Shown here: piece by piece, positions 1 through 8,076 of the stretch | Position numbering within the stretch: the first letter of the stretch is position 1 | How the letters are laid out: each line of letters opens with the position of its first letter | Notes under the pieces: model-generated | Database searches by the model: none | What the model was told of the DNA's origin: nothing | What the model saw: only the letters and a program-made list of their open reading frames with translations | Assembly: GCF_050113715.1 (NCBI RefSeq) | Contig: NZ_JBNJQR010000003.1 | Coordinates: forward strand, 412,172 to 476,171 | Origin: Brevibacillus_H ginsengisoli | Lineage (GTDB): Bacteria > Bacillota > Bacilli > Brevibacillales > Brevibacillaceae | Length of the DNA stretch: 64,000 bases | Direction: 5' to 3' | Translations under genes and position numbers: made by a program

Positions 1-3
1 AGT

Positions 4-1554
4 CTATTCTTCATTCGGATTCCCCCAATTCTGACGAGAGGGATCGGGCGAATTAAACATACGAGGACGTACCTTCATCCACTTAAACGGCGCGCGAAAA
101 ACATAATCACGCATGCTGGACAGATCCACTGGACTTAGCGGAGACATATAAGGAACACCAAATGATGTGAGGGCAGATAAGTGAATGGCAATAAGAATCA
201 AGAAGGACATAATTCCGTATAGACCGAACATACCCGCCAGAATCATCATGGGAAAACGAAGCATGCGAACTGAGATGGCCGCGCTGTAACTAGGGGAGGC
301 GAATGAACCAATCGTGGTCAAAGCCACAATAATCACCATGATTGGACTGACTAGGCCGGCTTGTACCGCTGCTTGTCCAACAACCAACGCGCCAACGATC
401 CCGATGGTCGGACCAATTGGCCCCGGTAATCGAATGCTGGCTTCTCGCAATATTTCAATGGCAATTTCCATAATGAAGGCTTCAATAATCGATGGAAAGG
501 GCACAGTGGCACGCCCCGCAGCCATCGCAATGACGAGGCGCGAAGGAATCATCTCCGGATGGAAGGAACTAAAGGCAATGTAGAAAGAAGGCATTAACAA
601 AGCGATAGCCATACTAATAAGCCGAATGATCCGTACAAAGGTCGAGATGAGGAACCGTTCATAATAATCTTCAGGGCTTTGATAAAACTGGTTAAAGATA
701 GCGGGAGCAACCAAGACGAAAGGCGTGCCATCGACTATAATGGCTACTTTGCCTTCCAGTAAATTAGCGACTACTTTATCCGGACGCTCCGTTGTTTGAA
801 GCTGAGGGAAGGGGGACCAAGCATAATCTTGAATCATTTGTTCGATATAACCGCTCTCCAAAACCCCGTCAATTTGGATGGATTGAATACGTTGAATGAT
901 TTCCTGGACGATGTGGAGGGGAGCCACGCCTTCAATGTAAACTACGTTGAGGGCAGTATTGGTGCGCTCCCCGATTGAAAACAAGCGAACACGCAGAGAA
1001 GGGTCTTTCAGCCGTTTACGGATGAGGGACACGTTATCAACAATCGATTCATTAAAGCCATCACGAGGGCCGCGAACGACAGATTCTGTGCTGGGCTCTT
1101 CAATGGACCGTTTGGCATATTTAATTGTACCGCACAAGGTTGCTTCGACTTGCCCCTCGATAAAGAGAACCGCGTCCCCTGACAGAAGATCCGTGATGAC
1201 ATGGCGCAAATCGTTCGATTTCTTGAGGTTATGCATCGCGGGATCAAATCGATCGTTATAGGGGGACGCCAAATATTCAATAATGAATTGATTAATCGTC
1301 ATTTTATCTACCATGGTATCAAGAAATACCAAAGCGGCATGTACTCCGGTATCAACAGGCCCGATGATGAAGTGGCGGACAATCAGATCGTCTGAAGAGC
1401 CCATATAACGATGAATATCCGCAATATTCGCATCGACAGAAGGAGAAAGTGGGGAAGTAGGAACTTTATCCAGCCTCTTCTTGGTATGTCCTTTGAGAAA
1501 ATCTTCTCGCCGATTTGCTTTACGCTGCTGCCATTTCTGCCAAACGCCCTTCAT
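4..1554 (-). CDS. GerA-family spore germination protein (A subunit type)
   Basis: 516-residue protein with a hydrophilic N-terminal half and a C-terminal membrane half starting near residue 310 (about five hydrophobic segments, including the PGPIGPTIGIVGALVVGQA stretch typical of the GerA family). In this family the A subunit sits in the inner spore membrane and, with B and C subunits, forms a receptor for nutrient germinants or acts like SpoVAF. Start ATG at 1554 has an AAGGGG-type ribosome site about 7 nt upstream. The gene reads off the left edge of the window, so partner B/C genes, if present, would lie there. Whether it is a GerAA orthologue or SpoVAF cannot be decided from this fragment of context. 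Confidence 0.92.
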   Translation of the reverse strand: MKGVWQKWQQRKANRREDFLKGHTKKRLDKVPTSPLSPSVDANIADIHRYMGSSDDLIVRHFIIGPVDTGVHAALVFLDTMVDKMTINQFIIEYLASPYNDRFDPAMHNLKKSNDLRHVITDLLSGDAVLFIEGQVEATLCGTIKYAKRSIEEPSTESVVRGPRDGFNESIVDNVSLIRKRLKDPSLRVRLFSIGERTNTALNVVYIEGVAPLHIVQEIIQRIQSIQIDGVLESGYIEQMIQDYAWSPFPQLQTTERPDKVVANLLEGKVAIIVDGTPFVLVAPAIFNQFYQSPEDYYERFLISTFVRIIRLISMAIALLMPSFYIAFSSFHPEMIPSRLVIAMAAGRATVPFPSIIEAFIMEIAIEILREASIRLPGPIGPTIGIVGALVVGQAAVQAGLVSPIMVIIVALTTIGSFASPSYSAAISVRMLRFPMMILAGMFGLYGIMSFLILIAIHLSALTSFGVPYMSPLSPVDLSSMRDYVFRAPFKWMKVRPRMFNSPDPSRQNWGNPNEE

Positions 1555-1672
1555 CTGAATACCCCTTGTCCTGAACTTTTGGTATGAATAGGGTATCCAA
1601 ATTCCCTAAAAATACCCACCTGCTTTTCCGTTTCCCTTAAAAATGCTTGCAATAAGAACCTGTTTTTATTAA

Positions 1673-1694
1673 CATCTAATTAGATGATCATCTA
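1673..1694. promoter_or_regulatory. Two overlapping perfect palindromes upstream of an acetyltransferase
   Basis: CATCTAATTAGATG (1673-1686) and TAGATGATCATCTA (1681-1694) are each perfect palindromes and share six bases. They lie 46 nt before the ATG at 1741 and in the space between the divergent germination gene and the acetyltransferase. This is the form of a regulator binding site; the regulator is unknown. Confidence 0.4.
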
Positions 1695-1740
1695 AATAAC
1701 AAGCAGTTCTAATGAGTTCATTTCTGAACGGGAGGGCAAT

Positions 1741-2262
1741 ATGGGAGAATCAATTAGGGAAAGTGAACGAATGATATTTACGACTGTAAGGCCAGAGGAC
1801 ATCTCTAAACTTATGGATATACATAACTCCAATCCTTTTTATAATCTTGTGTCCACAGGGAAGTTAGAGGTCACACAGGAAGAAATTGAAGAGGACTTAA
1901 ATTGCAATACGGAGTTTTCAGATTCTTACTCGATTCTTCTGATTGAGAAAAATTCAGGGGAACTCATCGGACACAGTCAATTCATCACCTGCAATCCGCG
2001 AGATAACAAACCGTGGCTGGGGCTAATCATCACGCATAAGGATCAACAAGGGAAGGGATATGCCCGTGAATTTATTGAAGTGCTTGTCAGCTGGTTAGAA
2101 GATCGCGGATTTGATGAGTTACACCTGGCCGTTCTGGAGAAAAATGAAAAGGTCCTTCCTTTTTACCACCAGCTTGGTTTTGCTTATTATGAAACAAGGG
2201 TCACTGAAAAATATGGGCCTGCTCGATGTCTGAAGCGAGTTTTCAAAGGATCCTCGAAGTAA
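1741..2262 (+). CDS. GNAT family N-acetyltransferase
   Basis: 173 residues with the GNAT fold: an acceptor half, then the acetyl-CoA binding segment around residues 95-112 (GLIITHKDQQGKGYAREF, matching the Q/RxxGxG/A loop) and a C-terminal PFYHQLGFAYYE motif. These enzymes transfer acetyl from acetyl-CoA to amines; the substrate cannot be read from the sequence. The ATG follows GGAGGG with about 5 nt between. It stands alone, divergent from the germination gene, with a palindromic region upstream that may regulate it. Confidence 0.9.
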   Translation: MGESIRESERMIFTTVRPEDISKLMDIHNSNPFYNLVSTGKLEVTQEEIEEDLNCNTEFSDSYSILLIEKNSGELIGHSQFITCNPRDNKPWLGLIITHKDQQGKGYAREFIEVLVSWLEDRGFDELHLAVLEKNEKVLPFYHQLGFAYYETRVTEKYGPARCLKRVFKGSSK

Positions 2263-2335
2263 ACTGCAACTTTTTCAAAAATGGTTCGTAACTATTAGTG
2301 GATAAAAGATAGGCGAATTGAAGGGGGATATTCGG

Positions 2336-2650
2336 ATGATCATCACAACAACAAATACTTTAGAAGGTAAAGAAGTGGAAGGATATCTAGGAATCGTAAG
2401 CGGCGAAGTTATTCTTGGGGCCAATGTGGTCCGAGATTTCTTGGCTGGAATTACGGACATCATCGGTGGCCGAAGCGGGGCGTATGAAAGCAAGCTTCAA
2501 GAAGGAAGACAGCTGGCAATTAGCGAGATGACAGACCGCGCGCGTGAACTCGGGGCTAACGCCGTAATTGGTGTCGATTTGGATTTCGAAACGATTCGTG
2601 AAGGCATGATGATGGTGATTGCTACTGGAACCGCTGTTAAAGTAAAATAA
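2336..2650 (+). CDS. YbjQ/UPF0145 family protein
   Basis: 104 residues. N-terminal MIITTTNTLEGKEV, a central SGEVILGANVVRDF segment, and a C-terminal ELGANAVIGVDLDFETI motif match the YbjQ (heavy-metal-binding-like, DUF74) family, small proteins that form ring oligomers and have no firmly proven function. ATG at 2336 was chosen because AAGGGGGAT at 2321-2329 lies 6-7 nt upstream; a TTG at 2318 in the same frame lacks such a site. It appears to be a single-gene unit. Confidence 0.85.
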   Translation: MIITTTNTLEGKEVEGYLGIVSGEVILGANVVRDFLAGITDIIGGRSGAYESKLQEGRQLAISEMTDRARELGANAVIGVDLDFETIREGMMMVIATGTAVKVK

Positions 2651-2741
2651 CCAAACTTGCTAGCGAGTACCTAAGTATTGCGCAAAGAATGAGGATAACC
2701 TACCTAATGGACTAAGAGTCCAATAACTCAGGAGGTGGGTT

Positions 2742-3593
2742 ATGATTAAAAGCTGGTTGGCTACAGGCACTTCAATTCTTTGCGCAGCTGTATTGTTGGT
2801 CGGATGCGGGTACAACGCGGCAGGACCCAACAATGCTGGTACGAAAGGCTACGGAACCAAAAGCTATAACGGTGGATATGGCGGCTCAGCCACTAGACCA
2901 TTAAGTAGCACCAGCTACGGCGCATCTGATACCACCACCTACGGAACCCCAGGATTAGGGGGATTAACCACCCCGCCGAGTGCCGGAACAGCCTATACGA
3001 ATCGGTATGGGTATAGCGGTTACTCTGGAACGATGGGAACTTATGGGACCAGTGGATTTACCGGAACCGGAACCTATGGAAGAAGTGGAAACATGGGGAT
3101 TGGTAATAACTATGGAGGTCCTACAGACTATATTGGGACAAATGGAGTTTACGGGACCAATATGCAAACCAGGTCAACTGGAATGGACGGCCTTAGTGGA
3201 CATTCCCAATACGGTGCGGGTCAACAAGCTGGTATGATCAACGGAGTGTCCAGCCATCTAGAAAAACAATTACGCCAAGCGGGTATTACTGGTGTGAAGG
3301 TTTTAGCTATTGGTGACACGATTGTCCTGGGAGAACAGCCAAGACAAGCGCCAACGCGATCTACTGGACCAAACACGGGAACAGACCTGTCCAAGGCGGT
3401 TAATCAGATGAAGAGCCTCGTTGGTGGTGGCGGAAGAATCCTAACCGTATCCAGTCCGCAAGCCATTCAGGCAATGGAACGAGTCAAGTCACAGCTGAAC
3501 AGCGCGACAGATGTGAAGAAAAATCAAACCATCTCCAAAGATTTTGCAACCATTGTAAATAGCGCAGTCCCTCATACTGGAGGAAGTCGCTAA
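2742..3593 (+). CDS. YhcN/YlaJ-type sporulation lipoprotein
   Basis: 283 residues. A signal peptide ends in the lipobox LVGC (Cys at about residue 22), so it should be lipid-modified and membrane-anchored. Residues 25-165 are low-complexity, dominated by Gly, Tyr, Thr and Ser in short repeated units such as YGTSG. The C-terminal third (HLEKQLRQAGITGVKVLAIGDTIVLG) resembles the YhcN/YlaJ domain of lipoproteins found in forespore membranes and spores. AGGAGGTGGGTT precedes the ATG. A role in spore structure or germination is inferred from the family. The repetitive mid region is longer than in usual YhcN proteins. Confidence 0.75.
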   Translation: MIKSWLATGTSILCAAVLLVGCGYNAAGPNNAGTKGYGTKSYNGGYGGSATRPLSSTSYGASDTTTYGTPGLGGLTTPPSAGTAYTNRYGYSGYSGTMGTYGTSGFTGTGTYGRSGNMGIGNNYGGPTDYIGTNGVYGTNMQTRSTGMDGLSGHSQYGAGQQAGMINGVSSHLEKQLRQAGITGVKVLAIGDTIVLGEQPRQAPTRSTGPNTGTDLSKAVNQMKSLVGGGGRILTVSSPQAIQAMERVKSQLNSATDVKKNQTISKDFATIVNSAVPHTGGSR

Positions 3594-3602
3594 CTCAAAG
3601 CA

Positions 3603-3635
3603 GAGCAGATGTCTGACCTAGACAGCTGCTCTTTT
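3603..3635 (+). terminator. Rho-independent terminator after the lipoprotein gene
   Basis: GAGCAGATGTC pairs with GACAGCTGCTC (one mismatch) around a short loop and is followed by TTTT. It ends at the stop codon of the convergent gene on the other strand. Confidence 0.7.
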
Positions 3636-3963
3636 ATTTATTGTTACGGAATTGCTCGAGCCGATCCTTAGCCAGAGTGGGGTCCATATTCACTTGAAAC
3701 AAGATGGATAGATGGTGGGTGGATGGAAGCTGCAAACGTGCCGCATGATAGAGCTTGGGTCTTTCCGATTTTATAATGGCCATAATTTCAGAAGTTGGTG
3801 GAATCATCGATTTGACGCGTAACAGGCTGTTCAAAAAATAAATAAAGTTATGAATGGATTCCTTGCTGGAATCGTCTGAGTCGTTCGTTAAGAAATCCGC
3901 GAGGCCCTTGAGAATGACTTTCTTTGTTTCGGCTGGATCAGTGTGGGAGTGAAAAGAAAACAT
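3634..3963 (-). CDS. Conserved hypothetical protein, paralogue of the protein at 4928-5260
   Basis: About 109 residues from ATG at 3963, which has AGGTGA 9 nt upstream; an in-frame GTG at 3975 is the alternative. No family is recognised. It is clearly related to the protein encoded at 4928-5260: both carry LLRVK-x(1)-[MV]-IPPT-[ST]-EIM, then PKLY-x-A-x-R and a C-terminal MDPT motif. No signal peptide or membrane segment. It is mainly helical in character and Lys/Asp/Glu-rich at the N-terminus. Function unknown. Confidence 0.7.
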   Translation of the reverse strand: MFSFHSHTDPAETKKVILKGLADFLTNDSDDSSKESIHNFIYFLNSLLRVKSMIPPTSEIMAIIKSERPKLYHAARLQLPSTHHLSILFQVNMDPTLAKDRLEQFRNNK

Positions 3964-4069
3964 TGAGCCGTTCACCTACTCAAGACAAAGTGAGGTATCA
4001 TTTACCTGATCGTACGTTTAGTTCCATCATACATAGGGAGGGGGGGATAAATCTACCAAAAAATGAAAA

Positions 4070-4094
4070 GTGCTCCCCGATCAATAGGGAGCAC
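4070..4094 (-). terminator. Terminator for the 38-residue gene
   Basis: Perfect 8-bp stem GTGCTCCC/GGGAGCAC; on the minus strand it is followed by TTTTCATTTTT. It sits directly downstream of the stop codon at 4101. Confidence 0.75.
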
Positions 4095-4100
4095 AAGTTT

Positions 4101-4217
4101 TTAGCGATCATTATTGGCACTGTTGCCGTTGCGAATATTGCGGTTTTGATCATTTGTATTAAGCGTCTTCCCGCGATTTTTCCCTGAATCTTTGGAGTTG
4201 TTGTTTTTGCTGGACAT
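4101..4217 (-). CDS. Small Asn/Lys/Arg/Ser-rich peptide (38 residues)
   Basis: A short gene supported by signals rather than by homology: AGGAGGTG (4226-4233) stands 9-10 nt before the ATG at 4217 and a clean terminator follows the stop. The product begins MSSKNNNSKDSGKNRGKT, has no Cys, no aromatic residue and is basic, a composition like that of small spore proteins. I do not recognise a named family. A sporulation role is inference from composition and from the organism. Confidence 0.6.
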   Translation of the reverse strand: MSSKNNNSKDSGKNRGKTLNTNDQNRNIRNGNSANNDR

Positions 4218-4449
4218 GTTAAGATCACCTCCTCTATCCAATCGGTAGGGTATCCAATTTTCGCGTATGTACACCTCTTCTAATGAACTTCAGGAAAAAT
4301 TGACACAAACTATTCAAAATTAGTTGCGAAAATAGTACTAATTTCACCTTGCTTAAACCTGTTCATTCAAAATAAGCTTATCAAATAGATGGTTTAATTA
4401 GGAAAAATGAGACGGCTACCATGTTTGGAAGAGGGGGGACAAGGAGAAA

Positions 4450-4893
4450 TTGGCAATTTCGATGGAGATAGAGGCAAGAAGAGCTTTCTTTCGGTTGCAG
4501 TTTTCCCCGCCCATCCAAGCGGAGATGACGATTGTTCGAGTGAAGGGACAAACAATTGAAACCGGGAACTCTTCCATACTCATAGAGGATCTGAGCGCAG
4601 GAGGTCTTCGCTTTCTTTCAAATTTGAAAATTCCTGTAACAGAGCATATCATTCTGGAGTTTCAAATCACCTTAATGGGTCAATCCATTAGACTCCTTGG
4701 ATATGTTGTGTGGGTTAAACCGGAAACAGAGGGTATACCAGCTTACGGGGTACGCTTTACGATTGACGAAAACAAGCATGTGCAGCTGACACAGCTATTA
4801 AATGCCATAGCTCTTCGGCAAAGAAAAAATATTCCTCTTCCCCAAACCCCAGTTTACTCTGGTTCGTTTGACGAGTATTTTCAGGAAGAATAA
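4450..4893 (+). CDS. PilZ domain protein
   Basis: 147 residues. The N-terminal RRAFFRL and, about 40 residues later, DLSAGGLRF match the RxxxR and [DN]xSxxG motifs that bind cyclic di-GMP in PilZ domains; a C-terminal YGVRF completes the barrel. It is a single-domain PilZ protein, so it probably acts as a c-di-GMP-responsive adaptor. TTG at 4450 with GGAG close upstream is the first start; ATG at 4462 is the alternative. It lies between two paralogous genes of unknown function on the other strand. Confidence 0.85.
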   Translation: MAISMEIEARRAFFRLQFSPPIQAEMTIVRVKGQTIETGNSSILIEDLSAGGLRFLSNLKIPVTEHIILEFQITLMGQSIRLLGYVVWVKPETEGIPAYGVRFTIDENKHVQLTQLLNAIALRQRKNIPLPQTPVYSGSFDEYFQEE

Positions 4894-4895
4894 AG

Positions 4896-4924
4896 AAAAG
4901 CATCCTCTATTGGGGATGCTTTTC
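4896..4924. terminator. Bidirectional terminator between convergent genes
   Basis: AAAAGCATCC and GGATGCTTTT form a strong stem with A-rich and T-rich flanks on both sides, serving the PilZ gene and the minus-strand gene ending at 4928. Confidence 0.85.
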
Positions 4925-4927
4925 TCG

Positions 4928-5260
4928 TCATACACTATTGGCGAATTCTTTTATACGATTGGTAGCGGTCGTCGGATCCATGTCGATAAGGAACAACATT
5001 TTTAAATGGCTTGTGGAAGTAACGCTGCGTCTAGTCGCTTGATAAAGTTTGGGTTTCTGGCATTTGATCAAGCTCATAATCTCCGTGGTGGGAGGAATAA
5101 CCAGTTTAACCCGAAGCAAACCATTTAAGTAAGCAATTAGTTGCTTAATCGCAGAAGGATGGTCTTCATCTGGCACATGATCCAATACATCTAGTAAGTC
5201 TTTTAACATTTGTTTTTTGGTATCTTTTACACTGCTGTTGAGGTCGATAATCGTAGACAC
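4928..5260 (-). CDS. Conserved hypothetical protein, paralogue of the protein at 3634-3963
   Basis: 110 residues if started at GTG 5260. It shares LLRVKLVIPPTTEIM, PKLYQATRR and MDPTTA with the neighbour at 3634-3963. The start is uncertain: the purine-rich AGGGGG lies directly against the GTG, which is too close, while an ATT at 5251 is spaced properly from it. No known domain, signal peptide or membrane segment is visible. Function unknown. Confidence 0.7.
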   Translation of the reverse strand: MSTIIDLNSSVKDTKKQMLKDLLDVLDHVPDEDHPSAIKQLIAYLNGLLRVKLVIPPTTEIMSLIKCQKPKLYQATRRSVTSTSHLKMLFLIDMDPTTATNRIKEFANSV

Positions 5261-5336
5261 CCCCTGTCCATGCTTCTTCCAAACTTATACCACAGGGAGT
5301 AATTCTTCAAACCTCATTTGCTTGAAAAAAGAAAAA

Positions 5337-6956
5337 TTAGTTGGCGATATTGGCCCATTTCCAATCAATATAGCCTAGACCGTCAAGCAATACATTTTGA
5401 ATTCGTTCATTTTTTACATACGAATTGGTATAGAAGAAGATTGGCAAGACAGGCATTTCATCCATCAAAATACTCTCAGAGCGAGCAAGAAGCTCTTTTC
5501 GTTTAAGTGGATTCCTTTCGCGAGAAGACTGATTCAACAACTGCTTAAACTCAGGATTTTCCCAGTGAGTATCATTGTTCACGAGTGTTTGTTCTTTAAA
5601 CAGCTCCAGGAAGTTCATCGGGTCATGGTAATCAGCAAGCCAACCCATCCGACCGATCTGGAAGTGGCCCTCATGTAAATTGGCTACGTAGGTAGGCCAA
5701 TCTTCATCGCGGAGCAGTACAGTGACCCCTAAATTGTCCTTCCATTGCTTTTGAATGGCCACGGCAATTTTTTTATGGGTATCAGACGTATTGTAGGAAA
5801 GTGTAATTGGCGGCAGAGTGCTTATGCCAAGTTCCTTCATCCCTTCTTTTAAGAGCTGTTTGGCCAACGTAACATCATGGTCATGAAAATAACCTGCGGG
5901 TTGAAGGGACATTGATGGTGGGACGACGCCCATCGCAGGTGTTTTTCCAACGGCCAGATCGGTACAGATCGCTTGTCGATTAATCGCGTAGGCAAAGGCC
6001 TTCCGAATTTTCGCGTTTTGGAAAGGTGGTTGGTCCACATTAAATTTATACCAATAGGTACCAGCAATCGGGTATGTCAACAGCTTCCCCGAACTTTTTA
6101 GACGATTGAGCGACTCAAGTGGCAACTCTCCAAGCGGAGCGCCAGCCCAATCGAGTTCGCCTCTTTCAAACATGGACATTTCGGTTTGAGGACTATTGTT
6201 GAGCGAAAAGTGAAGTTCTTGAAGTTTGACAGTTTGTTGATCCCAATAGTAAGGGTTTTTTTCTAAGGTAAGTTGATGCTGTTGCTTCCATTCCTTTAAT
6301 TTGAAAGGACCATTGCTGATATGTGAGCTGACGTCAAGTCCCCATTCCGGATTGGATTTCGTACTAGGATGTACGGGATAGTAGGTAAACAGTGAAGTTA
6401 GCTCCAAAAAATAAGGCGTAGGATACGCCAGCTGAACCTGCAAGATATGATCATTTAATGCGTGGATTCCAACAGATTCCATCTTGACCAAACCTTTATG
6501 GGCCAGTTCCGCATTGCGAATGCAAAACATCTGATAGGCGTAGTTGGAAGCGCTATTAGGGTCAATCACTCGTTTCCACGCGTATTCAAAGTCACCGGCT
6601 GTGACAGGATCTCCATTACTCCACTTGGAATCTCGAAGGGTGAAGGTATATGTCAGGTTATCGCGTGATATGGCAATGGATTTGGCCACAGCTTCATGTG
6701 GGAGTCCATCCAATCCTCGGCGGGTAAGACCGTCGAACAAGGCTCGCACAAGACTTCCCGATGTGGTATCTTCAACTAAGCTTGGATCCAGGGTGATCGG
6801 ATCGTGTTGAAGGCTTAGGCTCAAACTGTTCACTTCGTGGGTATTGGAATTGCCGCCTTGATCAGCTGGTTGGTTCTTAAGCAGCCCAATGACACAGCTA
6901 ACCACCAATAAGCTGATGAGAATGAGTGTAATAGCGAATGAACGGTTGATCTTCAC
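5337..6956 (-). CDS. Oligopeptide ABC transporter substrate-binding protein (OppA/DppE type)
   Basis: 539 residues, family SBP_bac_5. The N-terminus is a lipoprotein-like signal (hydrophobic core followed by VVSC). Family features include LSLSLQHDPITLDPSL near the start, LFDGLTRRG, the motif FTLRDSKWSNGDPVTAGDFEYAWKR (split here for description: FTLRDSKWSNGD then VTAGDFEYAWKRV), and a C-terminal LPIFFYTNSYV. It should bind peptides outside the membrane and deliver them to an ABC permease. No permease or ATPase genes are adjacent, so it is an orphan receptor that may use a transporter encoded elsewhere or act in peptide sensing. Confidence 0.9.
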   Translation of the reverse strand: MKINRSFAITLILISLLVVSCVIGLLKNQPADQGGNSNTHEVNSLSLSLQHDPITLDPSLVEDTTSGSLVRALFDGLTRRGLDGLPHEAVAKSIAISRDNLTYTFTLRDSKWSNGDPVTAGDFEYAWKRVIDPNSASNYAYQMFCIRNAELAHKGLVKMESVGIHALNDHILQVQLAYPTPYFLELTSLFTYYPVHPSTKSNPEWGLDVSSHISNGPFKLKEWKQQHQLTLEKNPYYWDQQTVKLQELHFSLNNSPQTEMSMFERGELDWAGAPLGELPLESLNRLKSSGKLLTYPIAGTYWYKFNVDQPPFQNAKIRKAFAYAINRQAICTDLAVGKTPAMGVVPPSMSLQPAGYFHDHDVTLAKQLLKEGMKELGISTLPPITLSYNTSDTHKKIAVAIQKQWKDNLGVTVLLRDEDWPTYVANLHEGHFQIGRMGWLADYHDPMNFLELFKEQTLVNNDTHWENPEFKQLLNQSSRERNPLKRKELLARSESILMDEMPVLPIFFYTNSYVKNERIQNVLLDGLGYIDWKWANIAN

Positions 6957-7091
6957 GCCAAAGAATGCTCCTTTTCGTAAATTGGTTCGCCCTCATCATA
7001 CACTATCGAATAGGGGGAAGACTTGAAATTACAAACAATTTTATAAATTTGAATGAAACTTGATGAATATAGAAAGAAGTGGGTGGTTTGT

Positions 7092-7541
7092 GTGGAAAAG
7101 GAAAGGGATTATCCGGACTTTCATTACAGCCTTGGTCATAATTTGCATAGAATGGGTCAATTAACCCGAGAGGAAACACAAAAAGTATTAAAAAAATTTG
7201 ATTTGACCCCAGAACAATGGCAAATTTTATTGGCACTGTCCAAATCCAATGGACTTACGCCCTCTGAGCTTGGAGAAATCACTCTACGTGACAAAACAAC
7301 CATCTCTCGTATACTGCCTGCGCTGTTTCGCAAAGGAATGATCCATAAACAAAAGCGCACAGGGGATGCCAGAAGCTATGTCATCCAGTTGGACGAGAAG
7401 TGTCACATGCTCCTCATGCAAACAGTAGAAGAAATCAGAGATCATTACCAAACGGTGGTGTTCAGGAGCTTAAGCGCAACAGAACAAGATCAACTGCTCT
7501 CCTTGTTGCTGAAAATCAGACGCGATTTGCATGATATTTAA
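7092..7541 (+). CDS. MarR family transcriptional regulator
   Basis: 149 residues from GTG 7092, preceded by GGGTGG 5 nt upstream; ATG 7053 is in frame but has no visible ribosome site. A winged helix-turn-helix is clear: LTPEQWQILLALSK, LTPSELGEITLRDKTTISR (recognition helix) and the wing KRTGDARSYVIQL. MarR proteins bind dyad operators as dimers and are often released by small aromatic or oxidising compounds. Two operator-like dyads lie just downstream at 7564-7612 and overlap a promoter for the next, probably broken, gene, which suggests that this is its target. Confidence 0.9.
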   Translation: MEKERDYPDFHYSLGHNLHRMGQLTREETQKVLKKFDLTPEQWQILLALSKSNGLTPSELGEITLRDKTTISRILPALFRKGMIHKQKRTGDARSYVIQLDEKCHMLLMQTVEEIRDHYQTVVFRSLSATEQDQLLSLLLKIRRDLHDI

Positions 7542-7563
7542 TGCAAGTAAAAAGTGGGGCGAA

Positions 7564-7612
7564 AACTGGTTGTATATGCAACTAGTTCAATTTATAGTTG
7601 TGTGTACAACTA
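7564..7612 (+). promoter_or_regulatory. Promoter overlapped by two MarR-type dyads
   Basis: Dyad 1, 7564-7587, centred on TTGTATATGCAA, pairs in 10 of 12 positions. Dyad 2, 7595-7612, has perfect 7-bp arms TAGTTGT/ACAACTA. A promoter TTGTAT (7570-7575), 17-nt spacer, TATAGT (7593-7598) is covered by both. Such arrangement fits repression by the MarR protein encoded directly upstream. Confidence 0.6.
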
Positions 7613-7633
7613 GTTTGTTTCGGAGGGACTCGA

Positions 7634-7885
7634 ATGATGATGACATTGCTGAAGCCAGAAGGGGCTGGTTGGTTAATCGTATTGGAGACAGTAATCGAGG
7701 GAAAGTATAAGATCGTTCAGGAGCGCTTGCCCAAAGAGCCGCAGTATGATTTGATCATAGTGATTATGCGACGCTTGACCAAGCGGCTGGATAATGGAGG
7801 TGCTATCACCTGTTTGATTCCGACCTGGAATTAGTGGAAGGATATTCCACGCAAATGAAACGGTTTCGCTTAACACTCAGGAATT
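7634..7885 (+). pseudogene. Probable decayed gene under MarR control
   Basis: A good ribosome site (GGAGGG, 7622-7627) precedes ATG 7634. The frame runs 66 codons to a stop at 7834. At about 7760 protein-like sequence seems to continue in another frame (SDYATLDQAAG, then past an in-frame TAA, YHLFDSDLELVEGYSTQMK) until 7885. This suggests a frameshift plus a nonsense change in a formerly longer gene. The original family is not recognised. A genuine 66-residue protein cannot be excluded. Confidence 0.35.
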
Positions 7886-7969
7886 AAGCTGCCTTCTTTT
7901 GGAAGGACTGATAATTAAAACAGAAAAATATGAGAAAGGCAATACTAAATATAGATGAAAGATAAAAAT

Positions 7970-8035
7970 TTTACACAAACTTAACACAAAAACCCTCGAT
8001 TTTAAATTTACCTTTACAGTTCGGTTCGTTATAAT
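7970..8035 (+). promoter_or_regulatory. Promoter with Pho-box-like direct repeat upstream of the phosphate transport genes
   Basis: TTTACA (7970-7975) and TTAACA (7981-7986) are spaced by 5 nt, the pattern of Gram-positive PhoP boxes. Downstream, TTTACC (8007-8012), 17-nt spacer and TATAAT (8030-8035) make a sigma-A type promoter. Control by PhoP is inferred from this layout and from the phosphate genes that follow. Confidence 0.55.
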
Positions 8036-8076
8036 CGTAGAGGTGCAATTATCCTAAAGGAGTGACATATTTTTTT

